Shown: in pieces, positions 36,962 to 45,898 of the stretch | How positions within the stretch are numbered: the first letter of the stretch is position 1 | How the letters are laid out: each line of letters starts with the position of its first letter | Source of the DNA: Scybalousia_A sp963540815 | Lineage (GTDB): Bacteria; Bacteroidota; Bacteroidia; Bacteroidales; P3 | NCBI GenBank assembly: GCA_963540815.1 | Contig: CAUTQY010000005.1 | Span: 61,493-125,492 of the forward strand | Length of the DNA stretch: 64,000 bases | Direction of reading: 5' to 3' | Translations under genes and position numbers: made by a program | The notes under the pieces: generated by a model | The model's database searches: none | Told to the model about the DNA's origin: nothing | What the model saw: the letters and a program-made list of their open reading frames with translations, nothing else

Positions 36962-37612
36962 ATGATAAAAACCTTTGTTTTTAATCACTTTGCGGAAAAT
37001 ACTTATTTGGTTTTTAATAAGGAAAGAGATTGTGTAATAATAGACCCGGGCAACAAAGTAAAGTCGGAGGAGGAGGAACTGGAGAACTTTGTTAAAGAAA
37101 ACAATCTTAGTGTCAAAGGTATATTGCTTACCCACCCTCATTTAGACCATTTTGCAGGTGCGGAGGTTTTGTGCAAAAAATATTCAGTTCCTCTGTTTAT
37201 GCACAAAGACGGAGAAAAGCTAATAGAGAGCATGGTATTTTCGGCGGACGCAATGGGTTTCCCTCCAACAGACATAAGCAAGGTAGAAAAATGTTTTTTG
37301 GAATATGATACAACGGCAAATTTTGGAAAATTGAGCTTTAAAATATTGGACGTTTCCGGTCATGCTCCGGGAAGTATCGCTTACTATTACCAAGAGCAAG
37401 GAGCAGTATTTGTTGGCGATGCTCTTTTTTTTGAATCCATAGGCAGAACTGACTTGATAGGAGGAGACTTAGACTTGTTGATTGACAACATAAAAAAGAA
37501 TTTATTTACTCTACCTTTGGATACAATAGTTTATTGCGGACACGGACCAAAAACGGATATAGATTACGAATCGGCAAACAATCCTTATATAAACGGATTT
37601 GATTTTCAGTAA
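36962..37612 (+). CDS. Metallo-β-lactamase-fold hydrolase (glyoxalase II-like)
   Basis: 216 residues from the ATG at 36962 (MIKTFVFNHFAENTYLVF); an upstream start at 36899 would add a poor leader. The dinuclear zinc motifs are LLTHPHLDHFAGAE (HxHxDH), VSGHAPGSIAY, the bridging Asp in VFVGDALF, and a final His in YCGHGP. Small hydrolases of this family include glyoxalase II-like thioesterases and persulfide dioxygenases; the substrate is not clear. The nitroreductase follows 15 bp downstream. Confidence 0.88.
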   Translation: MIKTFVFNHFAENTYLVFNKERDCVIIDPGNKVKSEEEELENFVKENNLSVKGILLTHPHLDHFAGAEVLCKKYSVPLFMHKDGEKLIESMVFSADAMGFPPTDISKVEKCFLEYDTTANFGKLSFKILDVSGHAPGSIAYYYQEQGAVFVGDALFFESIGRTDLIGGDLDLLIDNIKKNLFTLPLDTIVYCGHGPKTDIDYESANNPYINGFDFQ

Positions 37613-37627
37613 AAACAATATCTTATT

Positions 37628-38365
37628 ATGAAACCGATAGAAAGAAGGACAATAAGAAAATATACCTCAGAAAAAATAGACGAAAAGACATTGAATTATA
37701 TACTCTCTTGCGGACAAAGAGCGTCCAACTGTGGTAATATGCAACTATACAGCATTATAGTAACACAAAGCGAGGAAGGTAAGGACAAACTTGCCCCCTT
37801 GCATTTCAATCAACCCATGGTAAAAGAATGCTCCGTAGTTTTGACGGTATGTGTGGACGTTAATCGTTTTAACAAGTGGTGCGAAATAAATAATGCTCAA
37901 AAAAGTCTCAACAATTTTCTTTTTCTCAACGTGGCAACCATAGATGCAAGTATATGTACTCAAGCCATGGCACAGGCGTCGGAAGAAAAGGGTTTGGGAG
38001 TTTGTTATTTGGGTACGGTAAATTATATGGTGGAAGATATTGCCAGGTGTCTGAATCTACCCAAAGGAGTAATTCCCGTAACCTGCCTTACCATAGGCTA
38101 TCCGCAACAGATACCTCCGATAACCGAGCGTTTGCCTTTATCCTCTGTGGTACATTATGAACAATATAAAGACTATACGGACAACAATATAAAGGCAATG
38201 TACAAAGATACGGAGCAGAACCCTACCAATAGAGATTTTGTAAAAGAAAACAATTTGGAAAATTTGGCACAAGTTTTTTCTCAAGTAAGATACCCAAAAC
38301 AAATGAACGAAGAGTTTTCAAAAAAATATGAAGACTATCTGAAAAAATATTTTTTCGAAGAATAA
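37628..38365 (+). CDS. Nitroreductase-family flavoprotein (NfsA-like)
   Basis: 245 residues starting MKPIERRTIRKYTSEKIDEK, the FMN-binding RRT-RK-Y block of the nitroreductase family. QRASNCGNMQLYSIIV and GVCYLGTVNYMVEDIARCLN follow. It reduces quinones, nitro compounds or similar acceptors with NAD(P)H. It lies 15 bp after the metallo-hydrolase and 35 bp before the chorismate-synthase-like gene, all on one strand. Confidence 0.88.
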   Translation: MKPIERRTIRKYTSEKIDEKTLNYILSCGQRASNCGNMQLYSIIVTQSEEGKDKLAPLHFNQPMVKECSVVLTVCVDVNRFNKWCEINNAQKSLNNFLFLNVATIDASICTQAMAQASEEKGLGVCYLGTVNYMVEDIARCLNLPKGVIPVTCLTIGYPQQIPPITERLPLSSVVHYEQYKDYTDNNIKAMYKDTEQNPTNRDFVKENNLENLAQVFSQVRYPKQMNEEFSKKYEDYLKKYFFEE

Positions 38366-38400
38366 AAGTTTATCCTAACCAATACCCTGAATATAAAAAT

Positions 38401-39396
38401 ATGTTTTCTTCTAATAAGATAGGTGAAAAAATAAAATTTTCAATCTTTGGAGGTTCCCATCAAAAATATATTGGAGGAAAGGTAAGTAATTTTCCTTCCG
38501 GAGTTGTTTTTGATGAGGAGTTTCTAACGGAGGAAATAAAAAAAAGAAAACCAAACTACAAAGGTGCTACTCCTCGCAAAGAAGAAGACGAAATAATATT
38601 CCTCCCAAAAATAAACAACGGTGATACTATTCCTCAAAGGATAAAATTCCGAATAGAGAATAAAAACGTAAATACCTCTTCCTACCAAGAGGCAATGGGT
38701 TATTTCAGACCTTCTCATGCGGACTATGTTTATTATAAGAAATACAACACTTGGGATTTGAAACTAAGAGATAACGCCTCGGGTAGAATAACCTTGCCCA
38801 TGGTTGTTGCAGGAGGCTTGTGTAAAATGTTTTTGAGAAAATATAATATTATCATAGAAGCCCGTGTGGAACAAACAGGAAAAGAGGAAATATTAAAAAA
38901 CAATGATACCGTAGGTGGCAAAATAGAGTGTGTAACCAAACATATACCGATTGGTTTGGGAGAACCTATTTTTTATAAAGTACAGAGTATGCTTGCCTTT
39001 GCTATGATGTCCATACCTTCTGCCATAAGTTTTGAGATGGGTAAAGGTGAAAAAAGAATATTCAATGCTGGCAGTGAAGATTTGGACGAATGGGCAGAAG
39101 ATAACGGCAAAGAAAGTCCTTATTTTAGAACCGAAACAAATATCTCCGGCGGAGTTAACGCAGGAATTAGCAACGGTAATGACCTTGTTTTTCACGTTGG
39201 GTTTCATCCCGTGCATACATTGGAAAAACCTATGAGAATGATTGATACTAACGGGGAAATAATAGAAAAGCCTTTTGGTGGCAGACACGACAAAGCGCAT
39301 ATTTTTCGTTTACCCGTTGTTGTAGAATCCTTAGCGGCCATAACTCTTACGGATTTGATACTTACTAACGAAACACACACAACAACATATTTATGA
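38401..39396 (+). CDS. aroC: Chorismate synthase, divergent
   Basis: 331 residues, somewhat short for AroC. Chorismate synthase converts EPSP to chorismate using reduced FMN. Conserved features are retained in altered form. FGGSHQKYIG replaces the usual FGESHG (catalytic His kept). RPSHADYVYYKKY replaces RPGHAD..Y (His kept). GGRHDKAHIFRLPVVVESLA corresponds to GRHDPC..PRAVPVVEA. The GGGRSSARE block is only partly kept (NASGRITLPM). Its stop overlaps the following DUF4369 gene by four bases. It could be a true but fast-evolving AroC or a paralogue; no other AroC is in this window. Confidence 0.78.
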   Translation: MFSSNKIGEKIKFSIFGGSHQKYIGGKVSNFPSGVVFDEEFLTEEIKKRKPNYKGATPRKEEDEIIFLPKINNGDTIPQRIKFRIENKNVNTSSYQEAMGYFRPSHADYVYYKKYNTWDLKLRDNASGRITLPMVVAGGLCKMFLRKYNIIIEARVEQTGKEEILKNNDTVGGKIECVTKHIPIGLGEPIFYKVQSMLAFAMMSIPSAISFEMGKGEKRIFNAGSEDLDEWAEDNGKESPYFRTETNISGGVNAGISNGNDLVFHVGFHPVHTLEKPMRMIDTNGEIIEKPFGGRHDKAHIFRLPVVVESLAAITLTDLILTNETHTTTYL

Positions 39397-40145
39397 AAAG
39401 AAAAAATAAAAATATTATAATACTTATTGCAAGTCTGTTTTTATTGTTAGTGGCGGGGCTTGTGACTTTTGTTATCAACAAAAATACCGATACCTATACA
39501 ATAAAAGGAAAACTTAAAGGAGGAGAAAACAATTTTTTGGTTCTTATGGATATGGGAGGAGAAAATCCGAAACTTGTAGACACTATTTTTCTCTCTTCTT
39601 CGGGTAGGTTCTCCCAAAAAGAAAAGTTAAAGGAAAAGTCCCTTTTTATTCTGCAAGCAGGAGATAATTTTATTACCATTTGTCCTGATAGAAAAGAAAA
39701 AATCAAAATAGAAGGAGAGTATAAAGATTTTGCCTCCGAATACAAAATACAAGGCTCAAAGGAAAGCGAAAACCTACGACTTTTGGCACAAAGACGAATA
39801 AAATACAACAATGATTTTTTGACATTTCAAAAGCAATATAACAATGCCTCAGGCAAAGAGAAAAAACTCCTTTTTAAAGAGTATTCTTTGCGAAGTAAGC
39901 AGGCTTTCAAAGAAGAAAAACTTTTTCTAACCCAATATATAGAAGAAAATAAAGGAAAACTTTCTACCATAATTGCCTTATATACGGAACTTTTGGGAGA
40001 GCCTGTATTTTCTTTGCCAAAAGATGAAAACATATATAAAAAAGTATTGGACGGCTTAAATAAAACCTTACCAAACAACCCCAACACTCTAAAGATTAAA
40101 AGTATAGTAAATAACATAGACCGAAGTTACAAAAACTCAAAGTAA
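39393..40145 (+). CDS. DUF4369-domain membrane-anchored/exported protein
   Basis: 250 residues with an N-terminal hydrophobic segment (IIILIASLFLLLVAGLVTFV). A DUF4369-like β domain follows (YTIKGKLKGGENNFLVLMDM..., LFILQAGDNFITICPDRKEK), then a charged helical region. In many Bacteroidetes this domain precedes a thioredoxin/TlpA domain. Here the protein ends without one, and no CxxC is present. It overlaps the end of the aroC-like gene and is four bases from lpxH. Function unknown. Confidence 0.7.
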   Translation: MKRKNKNIIILIASLFLLLVAGLVTFVINKNTDTYTIKGKLKGGENNFLVLMDMGGENPKLVDTIFLSSSGRFSQKEKLKEKSLFILQAGDNFITICPDRKEKIKIEGEYKDFASEYKIQGSKESENLRLLAQRRIKYNNDFLTFQKQYNNASGKEKKLLFKEYSLRSKQAFKEEKLFLTQYIEENKGKLSTIIALYTELLGEPVFSLPKDENIYKKVLDGLNKTLPNNPNTLKIKSIVNNIDRSYKNSK

Positions 40146-40148
40146 TAC

Positions 40149-40895
40149 ATGCAGGAAAGAAAGAACATATATTTTATTTCCGATTTACACTTGGGAATTT
40201 CGGGCAAAGATACTTCCATAGAAAGAGAAAGAAAGGCTGTTTTGTTTTTGCAAAGTATAGAAAAAGACGCAAAACAAATTTTTCTTTTGGGAGATATTTT
40301 TGATTTTTGGTTTGAATACAAAAAAGTAGTGCCAAAAGGATTTGTAAGACTTTTGGGACAATTGGCGCAAATGACGGATAAGGGAATAAGAGTGGACTTT
40401 TTTTGCGGAAATCACGATTTGTGGCAAAGGGACTATTTTGCCAAAGAAATGAATATAACACTGCACAGAGAAAAAATTAAAGAATTTGTTTTTGACAATA
40501 AAATTTTTGTTCTCGGACACGGGGACGGATTGGATAAAAAAGATTATAAGTATGGTTTTATTCGTTCTATTTTTACAAACCCTGTTTCTCGTTCTATTTT
40601 TTCTTGTATTCCCGCAAGGTTCGGACTTTGGCTTGCCAATACTTGGAGCGGTCAAAGCAGACGCTCTCATAAGGAAAGCGATTTGGTCAATCTTGGCAAA
40701 AAAGAACATCTTTATCTGTTTTGCAAACAATATTTGGAAAGCAAACATGCAGATTATTTTATTTTCGGACACAGACACATAATTCAACAAGAGGCGCTTG
40801 GAAAAAATTCTTGGTATATAAACACAGGTACTTGGTTATATGAACCTTGCTATGCAAAATGGGACGGCAAAGAACTCTCTTTGCAGAGACTATAA
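40149..40895 (+). CDS. lpxH: UDP-2,3-diacylglucosamine diphosphatase LpxH
   Basis: 248 residues of calcineurin-type metallophosphoesterase: FISDLHLG, LLGDIFDFWFEY, FFCGNHDLW, VLGHGDGLD and IFGHRHI supply the dinuclear metal ligands in order. LpxH cleaves UDP-diacylglucosamine to lipid X. This links it to the lpxC-fabZ/lpxA pair elsewhere in the window. It is the last gene of the aroC-DUF4369-lpxH run. Confidence 0.87.
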   Translation: MQERKNIYFISDLHLGISGKDTSIERERKAVLFLQSIEKDAKQIFLLGDIFDFWFEYKKVVPKGFVRLLGQLAQMTDKGIRVDFFCGNHDLWQRDYFAKEMNITLHREKIKEFVFDNKIFVLGHGDGLDKKDYKYGFIRSIFTNPVSRSIFSCIPARFGLWLANTWSGQSRRSHKESDLVNLGKKEHLYLFCKQYLESKHADYFIFGHRHIIQQEALGKNSWYINTGTWLYEPCYAKWDGKELSLQRL

Positions 40896-40931
40896 TTTTT
40901 GTTTGTCAGTAGAATTATTTTTGTAACATTG

Positions 40932-40960
40932 TTTGAGATTAATATATTTTTTTACCTTTG
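40932..40960 (+). promoter_or_regulatory. Promoter of the exported flavodoxin gene
   Basis: TTTG (40932-40935) and TACCTTTG (40953-40960) match both Bacteroidetes promoter elements at 17-base spacing. The ATG is 34 bp downstream. Confidence 0.6.
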
Positions 40961-40993
40961 CAGACGACACTAAATATTATAAACAAAATACTC

Positions 40994-41557
40994 ATGAAAA
41001 AGATTTTTTTAATCGTTGTGACGGTTTGCATGGTTTGTTTTACGGCCTATTCGCAAAAACAAGAAAAACAAAAGGAGGACAGACAAATGAAATCTTTGGT
41101 TGCTTATTTTTCTGCGTCCGGGATAACAAAAGGTGTTGCCGAACAATTGTCTCAACAAGCAAAGGCTGATTTACACGAAATTAAACCCGAGAAAAGTTAC
41201 ACTGACGCCGATTTGGATTGGACAAACAAGCAGTCTCGTTCCACATTGGAAATGCAGGATAAAAACTCTCGTCCTTCAATAACCGATAAGATAGACAACA
41301 TGGACGAATACTCCGTGATTTATGTAGGTTTTCCTATCTGGTGGTATACTGCTCCTACAATAATAAACACTTTCTTGGAAAACTATAATTTTGAGGGCAA
41401 AAAGGTTGTCTTGTTTGCCACTTCGGGAGGAAGTACCATAACAAAAAGTGTGGAAGACTTACAAAAAACATATCCGAACATTAACATAGTGGGTGGTAAA
41501 TTGTTGAATTCTCCGAACAAATCCAGGTTGGAGGAATGCATTAAACTTGCTCAATAA
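40994..41557 (+). CDS. Exported flavodoxin-like protein
   Basis: 187 residues from the ATG at 40994. A signal peptide (IFLIVVTVCMVCFTAYSQ) precedes a flavodoxin fold: MKSLVAYFSASGITKGVAEQ (phosphate-binding loop), YVGFPIWWYTAPTIINTFLE and VVLFATSGGSTITKSVEDL. The FMN-binding loops are complete. Flavodoxins are normally cytoplasmic; the leader suggests a periplasmic electron carrier. The gene stands alone, with its own promoter and terminator. Confidence 0.87.
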   Translation: MKKIFLIVVTVCMVCFTAYSQKQEKQKEDRQMKSLVAYFSASGITKGVAEQLSQQAKADLHEIKPEKSYTDADLDWTNKQSRSTLEMQDKNSRPSITDKIDNMDEYSVIYVGFPIWWYTAPTIINTFLENYNFEGKKVVLFATSGGSTITKSVEDLQKTYPNINIVGGKLLNSPNKSRLEECIKLAQ

Positions 41558-41580
41558 CTCAAATAAGAAATAATAACGAA

Positions 41581-41611
41581 TAATAAATAACTGCAAAACA
41601 GTTATTTATTA
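41581..41611 (+). terminator. Terminator after the flavodoxin gene
   Basis: Perfect 13-bp stem TAATAAATAACTG / CAGTTATTTATTA with a five-base loop and a following T run. Confidence 0.8.
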
Positions 41612-41697
41612 TTTTTGTTTTTGATTGATGTGTATTTTTTTCAAAATAATTTGGGAGATTAAAAGAAACCATGTAATTTTGCAAAATGATAAAAGAC

Positions 41698-41769
41698 TGC
41701 GGGGTGGAGCAGGGGTAGCTCATTGGGCTCATAACCCAAAGGTCGTAGGTTCGAATCCTGCCCCCGCTA
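41698..41769 (+). tRNA. Initiator tRNA-Met (anticodon CAT)
   Basis: Acceptor TGCGGGG (41698-41704) pairs with CCCCGCT except at position 1-72 (U-U), as expected for an initiator. The anticodon stem ends in GGG/CCC around loop CTCATAA, the second initiator hallmark. The D stem GAGC/GCTC gives the A11-U24 pair, and the T arm is GTAGG-TTCGAAT-CCTGC. A TAATTTTG element lies about 25 bp upstream. Confidence 0.92.
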
Positions 41770-41837
41770 CAAGGATTTAAAAAAATATTAACTAATAAGA
41801 GGCGAGATTTCTGTGGTTTCGCTTCTTTTTGTGTATT

Positions 41838-42770
41838 ATGCAGGAATATGATAATAATAGTGGAGTAGTAGTGCGTACCACGGGTGATAGTTACATAGTA
41901 CGTCTATCTTGCGGCGGTTTGCAAAAATGCTTCATCAAAGGTAATTTTAGAACAAAGGGTATCAAATCCACAAATCCTTTGGCAATAGGAGACAAAGTTC
42001 ATTTTTTGCTTTCGGACAACTCCGAATATGCCCTTATAGACAAGATTTTTGACAGACGCAACTATATAATAAGACGTTCTACCAAACTATCCAAACAAAC
42101 ACACATTATAGCGGCAAATATAGATAAGGTTTTTTTGGTAATCTCTGCCCGTATGCCCAAAACGGATACTATGTTTATTGACAGGTTTTTGGTCGGTGCA
42201 AATGCCTATAATGTCCCTGCCGAAATAGTATTTAACAAAGCAGACATATACGATAACGAAGCCTCTTTGTATGTCGGTTATTTGACGGAAATATACGAAC
42301 AAATAGGTTATAAGTGTTGGCTTATTTCCGCTATGGAAAAAAAAGGTCTTAACCTTCTAAAAGAAAGTATGCAGGGAAAAATAAGTATGTTTGCCGGCAA
42401 TAGCGGAGTAGGCAAAAGCACCATAATCAACGCTCTTTATCCCGAGGCAAGACTGAAAACAAACGAAATTTCCACTCAACACCGGTCGGGCAAACATACT
42501 ACAACCTTTGCTCAAATGATAAGTTTTGACAATATAGATATTATTGATACTCCGGGTATAAAATCCTTTGGTATGGTAAGAATAAAGAAAGAAGAACTTG
42601 CCTTATATTTTCCGGAGATGAAAGCAAGACTACAATACTGTAAATATTATAATTGTACTCATACGCATGAGCCACATTGTGCGATAAAACAGGCCGTTGA
42701 AAAGGAGGAAATACCTTTGGAACGTTATAACAATTACCTAAAATTGTTTTCCGCTGACGATATGGACTAA
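41838..42770 (+). CDS. rsgA: Ribosome small-subunit-dependent GTPase RsgA
   Basis: 310 residues from the ATG at 41838. An OB fold (GDSYIVRLSCGGLQKCFIKG) is followed by a circularly permuted GTPase with NKAD (G4) before FAGNSGVGKSTIIN (G1) and DTPGIKSFG (G3). The zinc motif is CKYYNCTHTHEPHC. RsgA releases assembly factors from the 30S subunit. Intact and near the usual length. Confidence 0.95.
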   Translation: MQEYDNNSGVVVRTTGDSYIVRLSCGGLQKCFIKGNFRTKGIKSTNPLAIGDKVHFLLSDNSEYALIDKIFDRRNYIIRRSTKLSKQTHIIAANIDKVFLVISARMPKTDTMFIDRFLVGANAYNVPAEIVFNKADIYDNEASLYVGYLTEIYEQIGYKCWLISAMEKKGLNLLKESMQGKISMFAGNSGVGKSTIINALYPEARLKTNEISTQHRSGKHTTTFAQMISFDNIDIIDTPGIKSFGMVRIKKEELALYFPEMKARLQYCKYYNCTHTHEPHCAIKQAVEKEEIPLERYNNYLKLFSADDMD

Positions 42771-42825
42771 TATTTTTTTTGAAAAATATACTACTTTTGC
42801 AACGAAAAAATAATTTTAATAACTC

Positions 42826-43893
42826 ATGCATAATTCTCAATTAATACAAACTTCGGTTTTTATAGGCTTTATTGCTGTAATATTGGGGCTACTTATTTTG
42901 GACTTGGGTGTTTTTGAAAAAAAAGATAGAGTTGTCTCTCTCAAACGTGCATTTATTACCACTCTTGTATGGATAGGACTTGCTACCCTTTTTGGTATTT
43001 TTATCAGATTTTTCGGTAACCAAATACACGGTATAGAAGATATGCAAGCCCTAACGGAGATGTCGTCCAAATATCACGAAAAAGGAATTTTGACTAAAAT
43101 TGCAAACCTTTCGTTTGACCAAGCCGTAAATATCTATAACAGGCAGATGACATTGGAATACTTTACGGGCTATCTTATAGAATACTCTTTGAGTATAGAT
43201 AATATTTTTGTTATGATACTTATTTTTTCCTCCTTTTCCGTTCCCGCTCAATATTACAAAAGGGTACTTATGTGGGGCATACTCGGAGCAATGGCAATGA
43301 GATTTGTTTTTATATTTCTTGCCGGAGCATTGATAGAAAAATACGAATGGATACTTTTGGTTTTTGGTGTATTTTTGATTTATTCTGGCATTTCCATGTA
43401 TTTGCAACGAAATAAAAAACAAGAAATGCATCCGGAAAATAACCCCATTGTTAGAGCGGTGTCCAAATTCTTTCCCGTGCACGACACAATAGAAGGACAC
43501 GATTTTGTAAAACGTATAAACGGAAAACTTTTTATAACTCCTCTCTTACTCTGCCTTATAATGATAGAATTTACGGACGTTTTATTTGCTGTGGATTCCA
43601 TTCCTGCCATCTTTTCTGTAACAAAGGACCCATACATAGTCTTCTTTTCCAATGTATTTGCCATATTGGGACTTAGGTCTTTGTTTTTCCTTATAAGCTC
43701 TATTATCGGTATGTTCAGATACTTGAAAATAGGCTTGGTCTTCTTGCTTTTGTTTATAGGAATAAAAATGATTTTGGAGTGCGAACCCATAAACTTTGAT
43801 ATTCCAATACTCGTTTCCCTTTTGGTTATAGTCTTTATTTTGCTTCTGAGCATAGTCTTTTCCTTATTGTTACCGCAAAAGAAATCACAGTAA
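42826..43893 (+). CDS. TerC-family integral membrane protein
   Basis: 355 residues with about nine membrane helices. The conserved acidic blocks are LGLLILDLGVFEKKDRVVSL, EYSLSIDNIFVMILIFSSF and FAVDSIPAIFSVTKDP. TerC/Alx-type proteins are linked to tellurite resistance, alkaline response and manganese export during protein secretion. TACTTTTG at 42792-42799 may be its -7 element. Intact. Confidence 0.9.
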   Translation: MHNSQLIQTSVFIGFIAVILGLLILDLGVFEKKDRVVSLKRAFITTLVWIGLATLFGIFIRFFGNQIHGIEDMQALTEMSSKYHEKGILTKIANLSFDQAVNIYNRQMTLEYFTGYLIEYSLSIDNIFVMILIFSSFSVPAQYYKRVLMWGILGAMAMRFVFIFLAGALIEKYEWILLVFGVFLIYSGISMYLQRNKKQEMHPENNPIVRAVSKFFPVHDTIEGHDFVKRINGKLFITPLLLCLIMIEFTDVLFAVDSIPAIFSVTKDPYIVFFSNVFAILGLRSLFFLISSIIGMFRYLKIGLVFLLLFIGIKMILECEPINFDIPILVSLLVIVFILLLSIVFSLLLPQKKSQ

Positions 43894-43970
43894 GCAATTA
43901 TTTTGCAAATAAAATAAATCTTTATATTTTTGCACTTCTAAGTACATACACAAAAAATAATATACAAAAG

Positions 43971-45251
43971 ATGACAAGAGATACACAAATCTTTGACCTT
44001 ATAGCTCAAGAAAGAGCAAGACAAACAAAAGGTATAGAACTTATAGCTTCCGAGAACTTTGTATCCGACCAAGTAATGGAGGCAATGGGTTCGGTTATGA
44101 CAAACAAATATGCCGAAGGATATCCCGGCAAACGTTATTACGGAGGGTGTCAAGTAGTAGACCAATCGGAAACTATTGCCATAGAGAGAGCAAAACAATT
44201 GTTTGGAGCATGTTGGGCAAATGTTCAACCGCACAGCGGTGCTCAGGCAAATATGGCAGTTTTCTTTGCTTGCTTGAAACCCGGTGATACTTTTATGGGC
44301 CTAGACCTTAACCACGGCGGTCACCTTTCACATGGCTCTCCCGTAAACATTTCCGGTACATATTACAGACAAGTTGCCTATGGAGTAAAAGAAGAAACGG
44401 GTAGGGTAGATTATGATATGATGGAGGAAGTTGCAAGAAAAGAACAACCGAAACTCATCATAGGTGGCGCCTCTGCTTATTCTCGTGAATGGGATTGGGA
44501 AAGAATGCGTAAAGTAGCAGACGAAATAGGAGCAATACTTATGGCCGATATTGCCCACCCTGCAGGTTTGATAGCAACTGGAGAGTTAAACAACGCTGTA
44601 AAATATTGTCACATTGTTACCACTACCACACATAAAACCCTTAGAGGACCGCGTGGCGGAATGATTCTTATGGGAGAGGATTTTGACAACCCTTGGGGCA
44701 AAACAACTCCAAAAGGTGCTGTAAAGAAAATGTCGGCAATATTGGATTCGGCAGTCTTTCCGGGAATACAGGGAGGACCTTTGGAGCATGTTATTGCGGC
44801 CAAAGCGGTAGCGTTCGGTGAAGCTCTTACGCCTTCTTATCACGAGTATATCAAACAAGTTCGCAAAAACGCTTCCAAAATGGCAGCGGAATTTGTAAAA
44901 AGAGGTTACAAAGTTATTTCGGACGGAACAGACAACCACTTAATGCTTATAGACCTTAGACCTAAATTCCCCGAATTGACGGGTAAGGTTGCAGAAAATA
45001 CTCTTGTGCGTGCAGACATCACCATAAATAAAAATATGGTTCCGTTTGATTCTCGCTCTGCTTTCCAGACCTCCGGTATTAGAGTGGGGACTCCTGCCAT
45101 AACAACACGCGGTTTGAAAGAGGATGCCATGCCGGAAATAGTTTCTATGATAGATGCAATACTTTCCGATGTAGAAAACGAAACATTGATAGAGAATACT
45201 CGCAAAAAAGTTAACGATATGATGTCTTCTCGTTCTTTGTTTGCTTGGTAA
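43971..45251 (+). CDS. glyA: Serine hydroxymethyltransferase
   Basis: 426 residues. ELIASENFVSDQVMEAMGS, YPGKRYYGGCQ and the PLP-binding lysine in TTTTHKTLRGPRGG are diagnostic. The enzyme interconverts serine and glycine with tetrahydrofolate. It is monocistronic: an AT-rich leader of 77 bp precedes it and a strong terminator follows. Intact and of normal length. Confidence 0.97.
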   Translation: MTRDTQIFDLIAQERARQTKGIELIASENFVSDQVMEAMGSVMTNKYAEGYPGKRYYGGCQVVDQSETIAIERAKQLFGACWANVQPHSGAQANMAVFFACLKPGDTFMGLDLNHGGHLSHGSPVNISGTYYRQVAYGVKEETGRVDYDMMEEVARKEQPKLIIGGASAYSREWDWERMRKVADEIGAILMADIAHPAGLIATGELNNAVKYCHIVTTTTHKTLRGPRGGMILMGEDFDNPWGKTTPKGAVKKMSAILDSAVFPGIQGGPLEHVIAAKAVAFGEALTPSYHEYIKQVRKNASKMAAEFVKRGYKVISDGTDNHLMLIDLRPKFPELTGKVAENTLVRADITINKNMVPFDSRSAFQTSGIRVGTPAITTRGLKEDAMPEIVSMIDAILSDVENETLIENTRKKVNDMMSSRSLFAW

Positions 45252-45270
45252 TTGCAAATTAAATAATGAA

Positions 45271-45308
45271 AAAAAGAGGTAACAAGCAAAAAAGTTACCT
45301 CTTTTTTT
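45271..45308 (+). terminator. Terminator after glyA
   Basis: Stem AAGAGGTAAC / GTTACCTCTT with a ten-base loop followed by a run of T, 20 bp after the glyA stop. Confidence 0.85.
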
Positions 45309-45410
45309 ATTTTTTTTGCAAAAAAAATGGCAGAATAAAAAAAGTAGTATACTTGATGCAAATTTTAATTAAATACGAAAATTATTAATAAATTAAAAAC
45401 AGTAGTCATT

Positions 45411-45879
45411 ATGAAAAGAAAAATTCTGATTTTAGTCGTATTATTTACGACGCTTTCTTTAGGTTCCATCTTTTTTGTAGCTTGCAACAGAGAAGAACAA
45501 CAAACCCAAGAAGTGCAAAGAAAGAACCAAATACTTGGAGATAAGATACCTGATGGTACTTATATCGGGTATTATCAACAAGACGTTGCAAAGAAAATAG
45601 AAATAAAAGAAAGAGTTAAAAACAATGAAGTTGTAAAAAGGTGGCTTAACGGCAAAGAACAAGATTTAAACCTAATGCCTTCCATCGCCGGACGTTTTTG
45701 GAAAGACGGGGATAACGATTATGCTAAAAATAAAGCAATAGATTTAGCTCTTCAATTAGCAGACAAATACCCCTTGTGTAAGTATTGTAACTTTCACATC
45801 TATAGAAAATGAAAGTACGACCGTTTACCAAGTCAATGTAGACTCTGACGTACCTTGTGAATATGAAAGATATCAATAA
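45411..45879 (+). pseudogene. Small lipoprotein gene with a frameshift near its 3' end
   Basis: The open frame at 45411-45812 gives a lipoprotein signal (LILVVLFTTLSLGSIFFVAC) and a polar body containing NQILGDKIPDGTYIGYYQQD. Near 45777 the frame appears shifted by one base. In the other frame the sequence continues VSIVTFTSIENESTTVYQVN and VDSDVPCEYERYQ, ending at 45877-45879. The tail then resembles the IYVTVESD.V strand of the next gene's product. I infer a broken gene encoding about 155 residues. It is related to its neighbour by the shared ILGDKIPDG motif; function unknown. Confidence 0.55.
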
Positions 45880-45898
45880 TAAAAAACCATGTTTGATT

